Below are positions 51,091-59,645 of a DNA stretch of 64,000 nt, piece after piece; positions within the stretch are counted from its first letter, which is position 1, and the number at the start of each line of letters is the position of its first letter. The notes beneath the pieces are model-generated. The model saw only the letters and a program-made list of their open reading frames with translations. It had not been told where the DNA came from and ran no database searches. A program made the position numbers and the translations under genes. Source of the stretch: Streptomyces sp. ISL-1 (GTDB lineage Bacteria; Actinomycetota; Actinomycetes; Streptomycetales; Streptomycetaceae); NCBI RefSeq assembly GCF_018614585.1, contig NZ_JAGGOI010000020.1, positions 1 through 64,000 on the forward strand. Direction: 5' to 3'.

Positions 51091-53088
51091 TCAGCCGGCC
51101 ATCCGCGGGATCCGCTTCTCCCACGTGCGGTGGAAGACGACCTCGCCGTGGTCCTTGCACACCACCTCGTTCGACGTGATGAAGTCGGCCGCGTCGCAGG
51201 TGATTTCGGAGCGCGTCTCGATCCGTACGTCCCAGGCCAGTTCCGGCCGGTGCAGCCGGATGGCCCAGTCCGAGCGGGCGGCGGCGGAGTGCGGGTCGTC
51301 CTGGCGGATCGTGTACGTCTCCAGCGCCTCCTGGGTGAACTCCAGGCCGTCCGGGTAGACGAGGGTGCCCCCGTTGCGGGGGTCGACCTCCAGCCGCCAT
51401 TCGCCCTTGGCGACGTCCCGGACCACCAGCCGCTGTGGGCGCTGCTCGTCGAGCGTGGCGGGGGAGCTGACGAGCAGTAGCCCGGACTGCTCGGGCTCCT
51501 CGAAGGTGATCGCGTCCGCTGCGCTCTCACCGGTCCGGCGTACGGGGAGTTCGAGGCGGGAGCCCGCCGGGTCCAGCGTGAAGCCGGCCGAGCCGGTCTG
51601 CGGCCAGATCCACGGCCAGTACGCGGAGCAGACGGCGAGCCGGATGCGGTGGCCGGGCGGGAAGGTGTGGCCGATGCCGTTCAGCTCGAGGGAGACGTCC
51701 TCTGTCGCGCCGGCCGGCCAGGCGTTGGCGCGCTCGCGGCCGTGGCGCGCGGAGAGATTGAGGACGCCGCGGGTGACCAGGGTGGAGGCGCCGTCCGGGG
51801 CGACGTCGCAGATCCGGGCGATCGCCTGGCCGTAGGGCACGTCCATGCGCAGCCGCAGGCTGAGGCGGGGGCGGCCCAGGATCTCGACCGGGTCGCCGGT
51901 GACCGGGAATTCGAAGCAGGCGGAGCGGGCGTCCTCCTCGCGCTGGTCGGGCGGCAGGTCGGCGTCGTTGCCGCGGGGGAGGAAATTGCCGGCATCCACT
52001 CCGGTGTGCTGGGGGGAGCGGACGATCACCGGTCCGCCCCGGAGTGCGTACGGGACGAGCGTGATGTGCGGCGAGGGCCACGCGGGATCGCCGACCCAGC
52101 GGCCCGGCAGCTCGGGGTAGCTCGTAGCGGGTGGGTGCGACCCGCTGATCCAGGAGCGCAGCAGGGGCTCGGCCATGACGCCGGTGTCAGCGCCTTTGAG
52201 CCAGTGGTCCCACCATCGACGCGTCTCCTGGAGGAAACCGATCGCCGGACCCGGCATGCCCCGGTCGGGGTACTGGTGCGACCACGGGCCGATCAGGCCC
52301 CGTACACGATCGGGCGGCAGATGCTCGACGAGCCGCAGCACGGTGTCCCGGTACGGGTCGTGCCGGCCGCCCACCGCCAGAACCGCCGCGTCGATGGCGG
52401 CGTAGTCCTCGCGGACGCTGCCCTGCTGCCAGTAGTCGTCACGGATCTGGTGGCCGAGCCAGGTGTGGATGAAGGGGGCGAGGGCCTCCAGCCGCTTCAG
52501 CCACATCTCACTCCACCGGTCGCCGGCGAAGAGCGGGTCCGGCGGGCAGGAGACGAGGGCGAGCATGGCGGCGGCCCGGGCGTGCATGGCGGCGGCGAGC
52601 ACCGAACCGCCCATGTAGTGCGCGTCATTGTCGTAGCGGTCGTCCGTCGAACAGACGGTGACGACCGCCTTGAGAGGCTCGGGTGCCAGAGCGGCTGTCC
52701 GCAGCGCGTTGACGCCGCCCCGGCCGATGCCGAACATGCCGACCCGGCCGGTGCACCACGGCTGCCGGGCGAGCCAGTTGACGACCTCGACACCGTCGGC
52801 CCGCTCGGTCGCGTCGTACTCGTCCCCGGGCAGGCCCTCACTGTTGCCGTGTCCCCGCGCATCGACGCGTACGGAGGCGTAACCATGGCCCGCGTACCAG
52901 GGGTGGCGCTGCCAGTCGCGTGGCGCGGTCCAGTCGGTCAGCCGGCAGGGCAGATACTCGAGCAGGGCGGGAACGGGCTCGTCGGTCAGCGGCCGCCAGA
53001 TCCGCGCGTACAGCCTCGTCCCGTCCGGCATCGCGATACGGATGTCCTCGTGGGCGGTCTCGTACGGGAAATAGGTGCGGATGTGCAT
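51091..53088 (-). CDS. CocE/NonD-family hydrolase lacking nucleophile serine
   Basis: The 665-residue protein has an alpha/beta-hydrolase domain and a C-terminal jelly-roll, as in CocE and X-Pro peptidases. The nucleophile elbow that usually reads GxSxGG is GMFGIGRGGVNAL: residue 122 is Gly (codon GGC) where Ser (AGC) is expected. The other triad elements look present: Asp in AVGGRHDPYRD and His in IGPWSHQYPDRG. The protein is otherwise full length and undamaged (DYWQQGSVREDYAAID, LPVRRTGESAADAITFEEPEQSG). Either it is catalytically dead, or it uses another mechanism. Divergent from the polyprenyl synthase gene. Confidence 0.87.
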   Translation of the reverse strand: MHIRTYFPYETAHEDIRIAMPDGTRLYARIWRPLTDEPVPALLEYLPCRLTDWTAPRDWQRHPWYAGHGYASVRVDARGHGNSEGLPGDEYDATERADGVEVVNWLARQPWCTGRVGMFGIGRGGVNALRTAALAPEPLKAVVTVCSTDDRYDNDAHYMGGSVLAAAMHARAAAMLALVSCPPDPLFAGDRWSEMWLKRLEALAPFIHTWLGHQIRDDYWQQGSVREDYAAIDAAVLAVGGRHDPYRDTVLRLVEHLPPDRVRGLIGPWSHQYPDRGMPGPAIGFLQETRRWWDHWLKGADTGVMAEPLLRSWISGSHPPATSYPELPGRWVGDPAWPSPHITLVPYALRGGPVIVRSPQHTGVDAGNFLPRGNDADLPPDQREEDARSACFEFPVTGDPVEILGRPRLSLRLRMDVPYGQAIARICDVAPDGASTLVTRGVLNLSARHGRERANAWPAGATEDVSLELNGIGHTFPPGHRIRLAVCSAYWPWIWPQTGSAGFTLDPAGSRLELPVRRTGESAADAITFEEPEQSGLLLVSSPATLDEQRPQRLVVRDVAKGEWRLEVDPRNGGTLVYPDGLEFTQEALETYTIRQDDPHSAAARSDWAIRLHRPELAWDVRIETRSEITCDAADFITSNEVVCKDHGEVVFHRTWEKRIPRMAG

Positions 53089-53273
53089 GGCATGACCTCA
53101 GCGAATGTTCCGGGCAAAGGGGCCACTCGTGGTCGTACGGACTGATCACGAACATACCGGGGGAGGCGGGAAGCCGCCCACGGTGATCGAAAGGCGACCG
53201 GATACGCTGACTTGAGTGATTCCAGCGACACATCGACAATCCGTGTGATCGTCAGCAGACAGGAGATCCCCTC
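53089..53273. other. Divergent promoter region
   Basis: About 185 bases between the CocE-like and polyprenyl synthase genes. A GATACGCT (53201-53208) resembles an extended -10 for the plus-strand gene; AGGAGA at 53260-53265 is its ribosome-binding site. No small gene. Confidence 0.35.
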
Positions 53274-54284
53274 GTGACCGTCGTCGGGCCGTTCGGGCTG
53301 AGCGTGCGGGACCAGGCTCTTGAGGCCGATGTCCAGACCGGATTGGCGGCTGTCGAGGCGGGACTGCTCGATGCCACCAAGAGTGAGGTGCCCTTCATCA
53401 CGGAGGCCGCACGTCACCTCGTACGAGCCGGGGGCAAGCGCTTCCGGCCGCTGCTGGTGATGCTCGCTTCCCAGTTCGGTGATCCGTACGCGCCGGGTGT
53501 GGTGCCCTCGGCCGTGGTCGTCGAGCTCACCCATCTGGCGACGCTGTATCACGACGATGTGATGGACGAGGCCGATGTGCGGCGCGGCGTGGACAGCGCC
53601 AACGCCCGCTGGGGCAACTCGGTTGCGGTGCTGACCGGCGACTTCCTGTTCGCGAGGGCCTCGCACATACTGGCCGACCTTGGCCCGGAGGCCGTCCGTA
53701 TCCAGGCGGAGGCCTTCGAGCGGCTGGTCACCGGCCAGATCCTGGAGACGGCGGGGCCGCGCGACGGCCGCGACCCGGTCGAGCACTACCTCGATGTCAT
53801 CGGGGGCAAGACGGGCTCGCTGATCGCGGTCTCGGGCCGGTTCGGCGCGATGATGTCGGGCGCGGACGAGGGTGTCGTGGACATCCTCACCCAGTACGGG
53901 GAGCGGCTCGGCGTGGCGTTCCAGCTCGCCGACGACGTACTCGACATCGCCAGCGACTCGCACGAGTCGGGCAAGACGCCCGGCACGGATCTGCGCGAGG
54001 GCATCCCGACGCTGCCGGTGCTGCATGTGCGCGCGCAGGCGGAGGCCGAGGGGCGGGCGGAGGATCTGGAGCTCGTCGCCCTGCTCGACGGGGATCTGAC
54101 GGACGACGACCGGCATGCCGAGGCGCTGCGACTGCTGCGTTCACACCCGGCGCTGGAGCAGGCCAGGCGGGACACCGTGCGGTACGCGCAGGAGGCGCGG
54201 GCGATGCTCGCTCCGCTGCCCGACTGCTATGCGAAGGCCGCCCTGGAGGAGCTTTGCGACGCGGTGGTCCACCGCGCGGGCTGA
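53274..54284 (+). CDS. Long-chain polyprenyl diphosphate synthase
   Basis: The 336-residue trans-prenyltransferase has both aspartate-rich motifs: LYHDDVMDEADVRRG (DDxxD, about residues 95-99) and LADDVLDIASD (second motif). HLVRAGGKRFRPLLV is the GGKR substrate loop. The residues ahead of the first motif (VVVELTHLATLYHDD) include no bulky pair immediately before it, as in enzymes making long chains, so a menaquinone side-chain synthase (hepta- to nonaprenyl) is likely. This fits the menaquinone genes in the window. GTG start after AGGAGATCCCCTC. Confidence 0.92.
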   Translation: MTVVGPFGLSVRDQALEADVQTGLAAVEAGLLDATKSEVPFITEAARHLVRAGGKRFRPLLVMLASQFGDPYAPGVVPSAVVVELTHLATLYHDDVMDEADVRRGVDSANARWGNSVAVLTGDFLFARASHILADLGPEAVRIQAEAFERLVTGQILETAGPRDGRDPVEHYLDVIGGKTGSLIAVSGRFGAMMSGADEGVVDILTQYGERLGVAFQLADDVLDIASDSHESGKTPGTDLREGIPTLPVLHVRAQAEAEGRAEDLELVALLDGDLTDDDRHAEALRLLRSHPALEQARRDTVRYAQEARAMLAPLPDCYAKAALEELCDAVVHRAG

Positions 54285-54351
54285 CCGCCGCAGTGCCGCT
54301 GACCGGCCCAGTACCACGGCCGGGGCTCGCTCCGGGATCCCTCTGAGGCTT

Positions 54352-54365
54352 GTGACACAGGTCAC
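54352..54365. promoter_or_regulatory. Crp-type operator upstream of CHRD gene
   Basis: GTGACACAGGTCAC fits GTG-N6-GNCAC exactly and lies 94 bases ahead of the CHRD-protein ATG. It differs from the 23723 site in only one base. Confidence 0.55.
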
Positions 54366-54458
54366 ACTCTTGGATTGAGTCTAACCTCGGATCGACTCCG
54401 TATCCATGCCCAGAAGCTGACGCAATGGGCGTTGGCGTCGTGTACGGGGGATTTCACA

Positions 54459-55472
54459 ATGAAGCGCACTAAGATCATCCTTATCGGTACTACCGCCGTC
54501 GCTGCCGCGGCCGGCGTCACCCTCGCCGTCCTGCCGGCTTTTGCCGCCGACAACAGCAGCTCCGCCGCCGGTCACTCGGGGCAGGCGGACAGCAGCGCGG
54601 GCATCGCCGTCCAGAGCGGCGGCAGCGGCTCGGACAGCGGCGCCTCCCTTTTCGTGGCGAGCCTGAACGGGGCCAACGAGGTGCCTGTGCAGGGTGGACC
54701 CGCCGTCGGCGACCGCGACGGCGCAGCGCTGGAGTTTGTGAAGGTCAAGGGGGACAAGGTGTCGGTCGCCGTGAAGTGGCGCGGCACCGACAAGCCGACC
54801 GCCCTCCATATCCACCAGGGCGCGAAGGGCGCCAACGGCGGCATCAAGGTCGACTTCACCGGGCTGCTCGGCAAGGGCAAGACCAAGACCAAGGGCTGGG
54901 CGGGCGCGGTCACCGGCACCGTCCAGGTCAAGGACAAAGCCGTGCTCGACGCCTTCAAGACGGACCCGAACGGCTTTTACGCCAATCTGCACACCGCCGG
55001 GTTCCCGGGCGGAGCGGTTCGCGGCCAGTTCCACAAGGTGACCGGCTCCTTCCCGTTCGCCGCGGCACTCGACAACTTCCAGGCCTCCGTCGTCAAGGGC
55101 AAGCAGATCTACGAGTGCAAGAAGGGCGACGACGGCAAGTTCTCCTTCCAGCAGCGCGACGTCCGGGCCGCGCTCGGCGGGTACATCGCCCACTCCTTCG
55201 TCGCCCCCAACTCCGGTACGCCGCAGTGGATCGCGCAGGACCACAGCGCCGTCACCGGAAAGCTGATCAGCAAGACGCCGAACGGCGACAAGAACATCGC
55301 CGAGCTGGACCTCAAGGCGACTCAGTCCGGCAAGAAGCGAGGGCTGTTCGCGGACACCCAGGAGATCTTCCGGCTGAACACGGTGGGCGGCGTCGCGCCG
55401 GCCGGCAGCTGTGAACAGGGCTCGATCGTGGGGGTCCCGTACGGGGCGGACTACGTCTTCGTCCAGAAGTAG
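54459..55472 (+). CDS. Secreted CHRD-domain protein
   Basis: The 337-residue protein has a signal peptide (MKRTKIILIGTTAVAAAAG ... LPAFAA), a Ser/Gly-rich linker, then a CHRD domain (LNGANEVPVQGGPAVGDRDGAALEF ... LHIHQGAKGANGGIKVDF ... FYANLHTAGFPGGAVRGQF). The last 130 residues (DNFQASVVKGKQIYECKKGDDGKFSFQQRDVRAALGG ... VPYGADYVFVQK) resemble DUF3455. Function unknown, presumably cell-envelope. ATG 54459 follows GGGGG; upstream codons from 54375 are non-coding in character. A Crp-type site lies upstream. Confidence 0.87.
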   Translation: MKRTKIILIGTTAVAAAAGVTLAVLPAFAADNSSSAAGHSGQADSSAGIAVQSGGSGSDSGASLFVASLNGANEVPVQGGPAVGDRDGAALEFVKVKGDKVSVAVKWRGTDKPTALHIHQGAKGANGGIKVDFTGLLGKGKTKTKGWAGAVTGTVQVKDKAVLDAFKTDPNGFYANLHTAGFPGGAVRGQFHKVTGSFPFAAALDNFQASVVKGKQIYECKKGDDGKFSFQQRDVRAALGGYIAHSFVAPNSGTPQWIAQDHSAVTGKLISKTPNGDKNIAELDLKATQSGKKRGLFADTQEIFRLNTVGGVAPAGSCEQGSIVGVPYGADYVFVQK

Positions 55473-55631
55473 CCGCTTTCATCGAGCGGTGACCGCCGCT
55501 CGGCGGTGACCGGGGCAGAGGGCGCGGCGCCTCCCCTACCCCTACTGGTTGGGGGACGCGCAGCGCCCTACTGTCATCCCAGAGCAGTACGCCAAGTTGC
55601 TCCCGCGGTCTGACGCTTCTGTACGCCCCAT

Positions 55632-55662
55632 TTGGTCAGATGAATACACCACCCCTGACCAA
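55632..55662 (+). promoter_or_regulatory. Inverted repeat upstream of LolA-like gene
   Basis: TTGGTCAG (55632-55639) and CTGACCAA (55655-55662) form an 8-bp perfect inverted repeat with a 15-base spacer, just before GGAGG at 55667. It may be an operator or an mRNA hairpin close to the ribosome-binding site. Confidence 0.4.
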
Positions 55663-55682
55663 CCACGGAGGTAGGGCACACC

Positions 55683-56927
55683 ATGGCACCGAACGACAGC
55701 GCACAGACCACCGAAGAGGCCAAGGACCTCGTAGCGGGCCGCCGCAGGGCAACGCGCTACATCGTCCCGGTCGCGGTGGCCGGGGTGGCGGCGGCGACCA
55801 TCGGGCTCGTCCCGGCGCTCGCTGCCTCCGGTGACCCCGATCTGCCGAAGATCACCGCGCAGGAACTCATCGAGAAGATGGCCGCGTCGGACACCCAGCA
55901 GCTCTCCGGCACGGTGAAGATCAACACGGACCTCGGCATTCCGTCCCTGGGCGGCCTCGCCGAACTGGGCGGCGGCTCTCTCGCCCCGGGGGGCGAGCGC
56001 GGGGAGTCGGGCTCGGCCGCGTCGCCGGACGGCAAGCTGCTGGAGCTGGCCTCCGGTTCGCACACCCTGCGGGTCGCGGCCGACGGCCCCGACAAGCAGA
56101 AGGTGTCGATCCTCGAGGACACCGCCGAGTACAGCGTGATCCACAACAGCGGCGAGGTCTGGGCGTACGACAGTGCGTCGAACGAGGCATTCCACGCCAA
56201 GGACGACGGCTCCGGCACGGGTCCCGGCAAGGAGCGCGAGGCCGCGCCGAAGGATCTGCCGACCACGCCCAAGGAGCTTGCCGACGAGGCGCTGAAGGCC
56301 GCGGACGAGACCACGTCGGTGACCGTGGGCGGTACCGCGCAGGTGGCCGGCCGTGATGCGTACCAGCTGGTCATCAAGCCGAAGCAGAGCGGTTCGACGG
56401 TCGGCTCCATCAAGATCGCGGTGGACGCGAAGAACGGCGTGCCGCTGAAGTTCACGCTCACCCCGAGCAGTGGCGGCAAGGCCGCGATCGACGCGGGCTT
56501 CACCAAGGTCGACTTCTCCAAGCCGGCCGCGTCCACCTTCGACTTCACCCCGCCCAAGGGCGCGAAGGTGACCGAGGCCGACGAACTGGAGAAGGAGAAG
56601 GGCCTGGAGCGCGGCGCGAAGAACCACGAGGACTTCAAGGGCATGGAGGACTTCCAGGGGCTGAACATCATCGGCGAGGGCTGGACCTCCATCGCCAAGA
56701 TCGAGATGCCGGGCGGCGAGGGAATCGGCGCGCCGAAGGACGGCGAAGTCCCGCCGGAGGCCGAGAAGTTCCTGAACGCGCTGGGGGACCAGGTCGACGG
56801 TAAGTTCGGTTCGGGCACGGTCTTTAAGACCCGTCTGGTCAACGCGCTGATGACGGACGACGGCAAGGTCTACGTCGGCGCCGTGACCAAGGACGCACTC
56901 GTGAAGGCCGCGAACGAGGGCAAGTAA
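55683..56927 (+). CDS. LolA-like (DUF2092-type) secreted/membrane-anchored protein
   Basis: The 414-residue protein has a basic N-terminus and one membrane/signal segment (YIVPVAVAGVAAATIGLVPALAAS, about residues 26-49). The fold ITAQELIEKMAASDTQQLSGTVKI, SHTLRVAADGPDKQKVSI and DAYQLVIKPKQSGSTVGSIKIAVDAKNGVPLKF is typical of LolA/LppX-like lipid carriers in Gram-positives. A later part (LNIIGEGWTSIAKIEMPGG) is species-specific. A plausible job is carrying a hydrophobic molecule outside the membrane. It precedes the ABC exporter genes. Confidence 0.82.
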   Translation: MAPNDSAQTTEEAKDLVAGRRRATRYIVPVAVAGVAAATIGLVPALAASGDPDLPKITAQELIEKMAASDTQQLSGTVKINTDLGIPSLGGLAELGGGSLAPGGERGESGSAASPDGKLLELASGSHTLRVAADGPDKQKVSILEDTAEYSVIHNSGEVWAYDSASNEAFHAKDDGSGTGPGKEREAAPKDLPTTPKELADEALKAADETTSVTVGGTAQVAGRDAYQLVIKPKQSGSTVGSIKIAVDAKNGVPLKFTLTPSSGGKAAIDAGFTKVDFSKPAASTFDFTPPKGAKVTEADELEKEKGLERGAKNHEDFKGMEDFQGLNIIGEGWTSIAKIEMPGGEGIGAPKDGEVPPEAEKFLNALGDQVDGKFGSGTVFKTRLVNALMTDDGKVYVGAVTKDALVKAANEGK

Positions 56928-56937
56928 TCCAAGCAGC

Positions 56938-56974
56938 CCCACTGGCCCAGTAACCCAACTGGCCCAGTAGCCCA
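56938..56974 (+). repeat. Short direct repeat after LolA-like gene
   Basis: CACTGGCCCAGTA and AACTGGCCCAGTA occur 18 bases apart (first from about 56939, second from about 56957). Each contains the palindrome ACTGGCCCAGT. No function is evident. Confidence 0.5.
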
Positions 56975-56995
56975 CAGGACAGAACGCGCACTCAC

Positions 56996-57032
56996 CTCCG
57001 CCCCGCCGTACGCTCCGTACGGTGGGGCGGAG
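56996..57032 (+). terminator. Terminator after LolA-like gene
   Basis: CTCCGCCCCGCCGTACG (56996-57012) pairs with CGTACGGTGGGGCGGAG (57016-57032) with one mismatch or G-T pair, a 17-bp stem and 3-base loop. It separates the LolA-like gene from the ABC genes. Confidence 0.7.
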
Positions 57033-57060
57033 CGCTGACCCGAGTGAACGGGGGACCGGA

Positions 57061-58023
57061 ATGACAGCCGCCATGCAGACCGGCGTCGAGACGGTCATCG
57101 AGACGCGAGGTCTCACCAAGCGTTACCGGGGCGGCCAGTTGGCCGTCGACGGGCTCGATCTCACCGTCCCCGCCGGCAGCGTCTTCGGGTTCCTCGGTCC
57201 CAACGGATCGGGCAAGACCACCACCATCCGGATGCTGATGGGACTCATCGACCCCACCGCGGGCAGTGCCACCGTCCTCGGCAGGCCCATGCCGCGCGCC
57301 GTGCGCACGGTGCTGCCGCAGGTGGGCGCGCTGATCGAAGGGCCCGCGCTGTACGGGTTCCTGAACGGCCGGGACAATCTGCTGCGGTACGACTCCGCCG
57401 ACCCGAGTGCCGATCCGCGTACCCGCGGCGCCCGCGTCGCCGCCGCGCTGGACCGGGTCGGGCTCACCTCGGCCGCCGGCAAGAAGGCCAAGGCGTACTC
57501 CCTCGGGATGAAGCAGCGGCTCGGGCTCGCGGCCGCGTTGCTGCGGCCCCGCAGGCTTCTGGTGCTCGATGAGCCGACGAACGGCCTCGATCCGCAGGGC
57601 ATGCGGGAAATCCGTTGGCTGGTACGGGAGTTGGCGGCCGATGGCACCACCGTCTTTCTCTCGTCCCACCTCCTCGACGAGATCGAACAGGTCTGCACGC
57701 ATGCCGCGGTGATGGCTCAGGGACGGCTGCTCACCCAGGGGCCGGTCGCCGATCTCGCGGCGGGCGCCCGGGGCAGGCTGGCCGTCGTCACGCCCGACAC
57801 GGGGGACGCGGCCCGGCTGCTCAAGGAGCTCGGTGTCACCGGGCTGAGCGTCGAGCAGGACCGGGTGACCGGTGAGCTGCCGGGCGCGGATGTGGAGTTG
57901 GCGGAGCTCAGTGCCGCGCTGGTGCACGGCGGTGTACGGGTACGAGGGTTCGGGATCGAGCGCGCCTCACTGGAGGACGCCTTTGTCGCGCTGACCGGGG
58001 AGGGATTCGATGTCGCGGGTTGA
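57061..58023 (+). CDS. ABC transporter ATP-binding protein
   Basis: The 320-residue ATPase has Walker A GPNGSGKTTTIRM, Q-loop near LPQVGALIEGPALYG, signature YSLGMKQRLGLAAALL, Walker B LLVLDEPTNGLDPQG and the H-loop in TVFLSSHLLDEIEQ. It belongs to the DrrA/CcmA-like exporter class. ATG 57061 is preferred to 57022 because it follows the terminator and GGGGGACC. Its last 14 bases overlap the permease gene. Substrate unknown. Confidence 0.93.
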   Translation: MTAAMQTGVETVIETRGLTKRYRGGQLAVDGLDLTVPAGSVFGFLGPNGSGKTTTIRMLMGLIDPTAGSATVLGRPMPRAVRTVLPQVGALIEGPALYGFLNGRDNLLRYDSADPSADPRTRGARVAAALDRVGLTSAAGKKAKAYSLGMKQRLGLAAALLRPRRLLVLDEPTNGLDPQGMREIRWLVRELAADGTTVFLSSHLLDEIEQVCTHAAVMAQGRLLTQGPVADLAAGARGRLAVVTPDTGDAARLLKELGVTGLSVEQDRVTGELPGADVELAELSAALVHGGVRVRGFGIERASLEDAFVALTGEGFDVAG

Positions 58024-58996
58024 GGAGGTCGAGGGGGCCGGGGCGAATGGGACGGCTGACGCGACCGGGGCGGCGGATGCGAACGCGACGGCCGACGGGA
58101 CCGGTCCGGTTGACGCGACCAGGACGGCTGACGCGGCCGGGACGCTTCGCGGCCCCAGCCCGCTGTGGACGCTTGGGCTGTTCCGCTCCGAGCTGACCAC
58201 CACCTTGCGGCGCTGGCGGACGCTCGCGCTGCTGGGCGTGCTGGCCGCCGTGCCCGTACTGATCGGCATCGCCGTGAAGATCGAGACGAGCGACGGCGGT
58301 CCGGTCGGTGACGGCGGCGGGCAGGGCCCGGCCTTCATCACGCAGATCACCAACAACGGCCTGTTCCTTGTCTTCGCCGCGCTCGCCGCGACCCTGCCCG
58401 TCTTCCTCCCGATGACCATCGGCGTCGTCGCGGGCGATGCGATCGCGGGCGAGGCGAGCTCCGGCACCCTGCGCTATCTGCTGGTCGCCCCGGCCGGGCG
58501 CACCCGGCTGCTGTTCGCCAAGTACGCCGCGACCTGCGCGTTCTGCCTGGTCGCGACCCTGGTCGTGGCGGGGTCGGCGCTCGCGGTCGGAGCGCTGCTC
58601 TTTCCGCTCGGCGATGTCGTGACCATCTCAGGCACCCGGATCTCGTTCGGGGACGGGCTGCTGCGGGCCGCACTGGTCGCGGTCGTCGTAGCGGCCTCGC
58701 TGGCCGGCATCGCGGCGCTCGGCCTGTTCGTCTCGACCCTCACCGGCAGCGGCATCGCGGCGATGGCGACGACGGTCGGACTGCTGATCACGGTGCAGAT
58801 CCTGGACACGATTCCGCAGCTGCACGGGATCCACCCCTACCTCTTCCCGCACTACTGGCTGTCCTTCGCGGACCTCATGCGGGAGCCCGTCCACTGGGAC
58901 GAGGTGGTCAAGAACCTCGGCCTGCAGGGGGTGTACGTGGCGGTGTTCGGGTCCGCGGCGTGGGCGCGCTTCACGGCGAAGGACATCACGGCGTAG
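58010..58996 (+). CDS. ABC transporter permease
   Basis: The 328-residue ABC-2-type permease has six membrane segments (for example ALLGVLAAVPVLIGIAVKI, GLFLVFAALAATLPVFLPMTIGVVAG, ATCAFCLVATLVVAGSALAVGALL). It begins with an unusual 50-residue repetitive tail rich in Ala/Thr/Asp (GTADATGAADANATADGTG), encoded by about 21-base DNA repeats. It overlaps the ATPase gene and ends overlapping the convergent FMN reductase gene by about 10 bases. Confidence 0.9.
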   Translation: MSRVEEVEGAGANGTADATGAADANATADGTGPVDATRTADAAGTLRGPSPLWTLGLFRSELTTTLRRWRTLALLGVLAAVPVLIGIAVKIETSDGGPVGDGGGQGPAFITQITNNGLFLVFAALAATLPVFLPMTIGVVAGDAIAGEASSGTLRYLLVAPAGRTRLLFAKYAATCAFCLVATLVVAGSALAVGALLFPLGDVVTISGTRISFGDGLLRAALVAVVVAASLAGIAALGLFVSTLTGSGIAAMATTVGLLITVQILDTIPQLHGIHPYLFPHYWLSFADLMREPVHWDEVVKNLGLQGVYVAVFGSAAWARFTAKDITA

Positions 58997-59564
58997 CCGG
59001 AGGGACCGGCGTACGCGGCGCGAAGAAAGCCTTGGCTTCGGTCTGCGCCCGGATGTCGTTCAGTACGTCGCCGGGGCGCGAGCCGTTGCCGAGCAGCACA
59101 CCGCCCCACTCCATCTTCATGTACGAGGCGATGGTGTTCAGCGTCCCGACCAGCGGGTCGGCGGCCGAGCGGTCGGAGTCGGCGAGCGCGGTCACGCCCC
59201 ACAGGGTGCGGCCGGCCATGCGCGGCTTGAAGTCCACACCGGGCACCCGCATCCAGCCCGACCAGTGGTCGAGGTACCGCTTGGTGCTGGTGGTGAGGGA
59301 GTACCAGTACAGCGGCGAAGCGATCACCAGGTCGGTCGCCTCCAGCGTGGCGTCCAGCAGGGTGGCCGCGTGCCCGGTGGGGGCAGGGTAGTTGCCCTCG
59401 CCCTCGTGGCGAAGGTCCTCGAAGTCGGGCAGCGGGAGGTCGGACAGGTTCAGCCAGCGCTGCTCCGTCCCGGTCGGCAGTTGTTCGGCGGCCAGCCGGG
59501 CGAGCGCCTCGGTGTTGCCGCCTGTGCGGCTGCTGCCCAGCAGGAACAGGAACTTCCGGCTCAC
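58986..59564 (-). CDS. NADPH-dependent FMN reductase/flavodoxin-family protein
   Basis: The 192-residue protein starts VSRKFLFLLGSSRTGGNTEALARLAAEQ, the flavodoxin phosphate-binding loop, with VIASPLYWYSLTTSTKRYLDHWSGWM for the isoalloxazine pocket. It is likely a quinone or nitro reductase. GTG 59564 was chosen; an in-frame ATG at 59597 would add 11 non-conserved residues. A 13-bp inverted repeat lies 43 bases upstream (59607-59645). Confidence 0.85.
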   Translation of the reverse strand: MSRKFLFLLGSSRTGGNTEALARLAAEQLPTGTEQRWLNLSDLPLPDFEDLRHEGEGNYPAPTGHAATLLDATLEATDLVIASPLYWYSLTTSTKRYLDHWSGWMRVPGVDFKPRMAGRTLWGVTALADSDRSAADPLVGTLNTIASYMKMEWGGVLLGNGSRPGDVLNDIRAQTEAKAFFAPRTPVPPATP

Positions 59565-59606
59565 GATCGACGCCCCCTCGTATACGTACTCGAGCACTCA
59601 CAAGAT

Positions 59607-59645
59607 GACTGCATGCGTGCGCAGTATATGCACACGCATGCAGTC
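59607..59645. promoter_or_regulatory. 13-bp perfect inverted repeat upstream of FMN reductase gene
   Basis: GACTGCATGCGTG (59607-59619) and CACGCATGCAGTC (59633-59645) are exact reverse complements with 13 bases between (CGCAGTATATGCA). The spacing and position favour an operator for a dimeric regulator of the reductase; it could also end the upstream M28 transcript, though no T-tract follows. Confidence 0.6.

Noticed and set aside
49685..51400. A 572-codon version of fumarylacetoacetase extended upstream
   Set aside because: The added 162 codons run through the 23-bp tandem repeat and into the neighbouring gene; ATG 50914 gives the normal family length.
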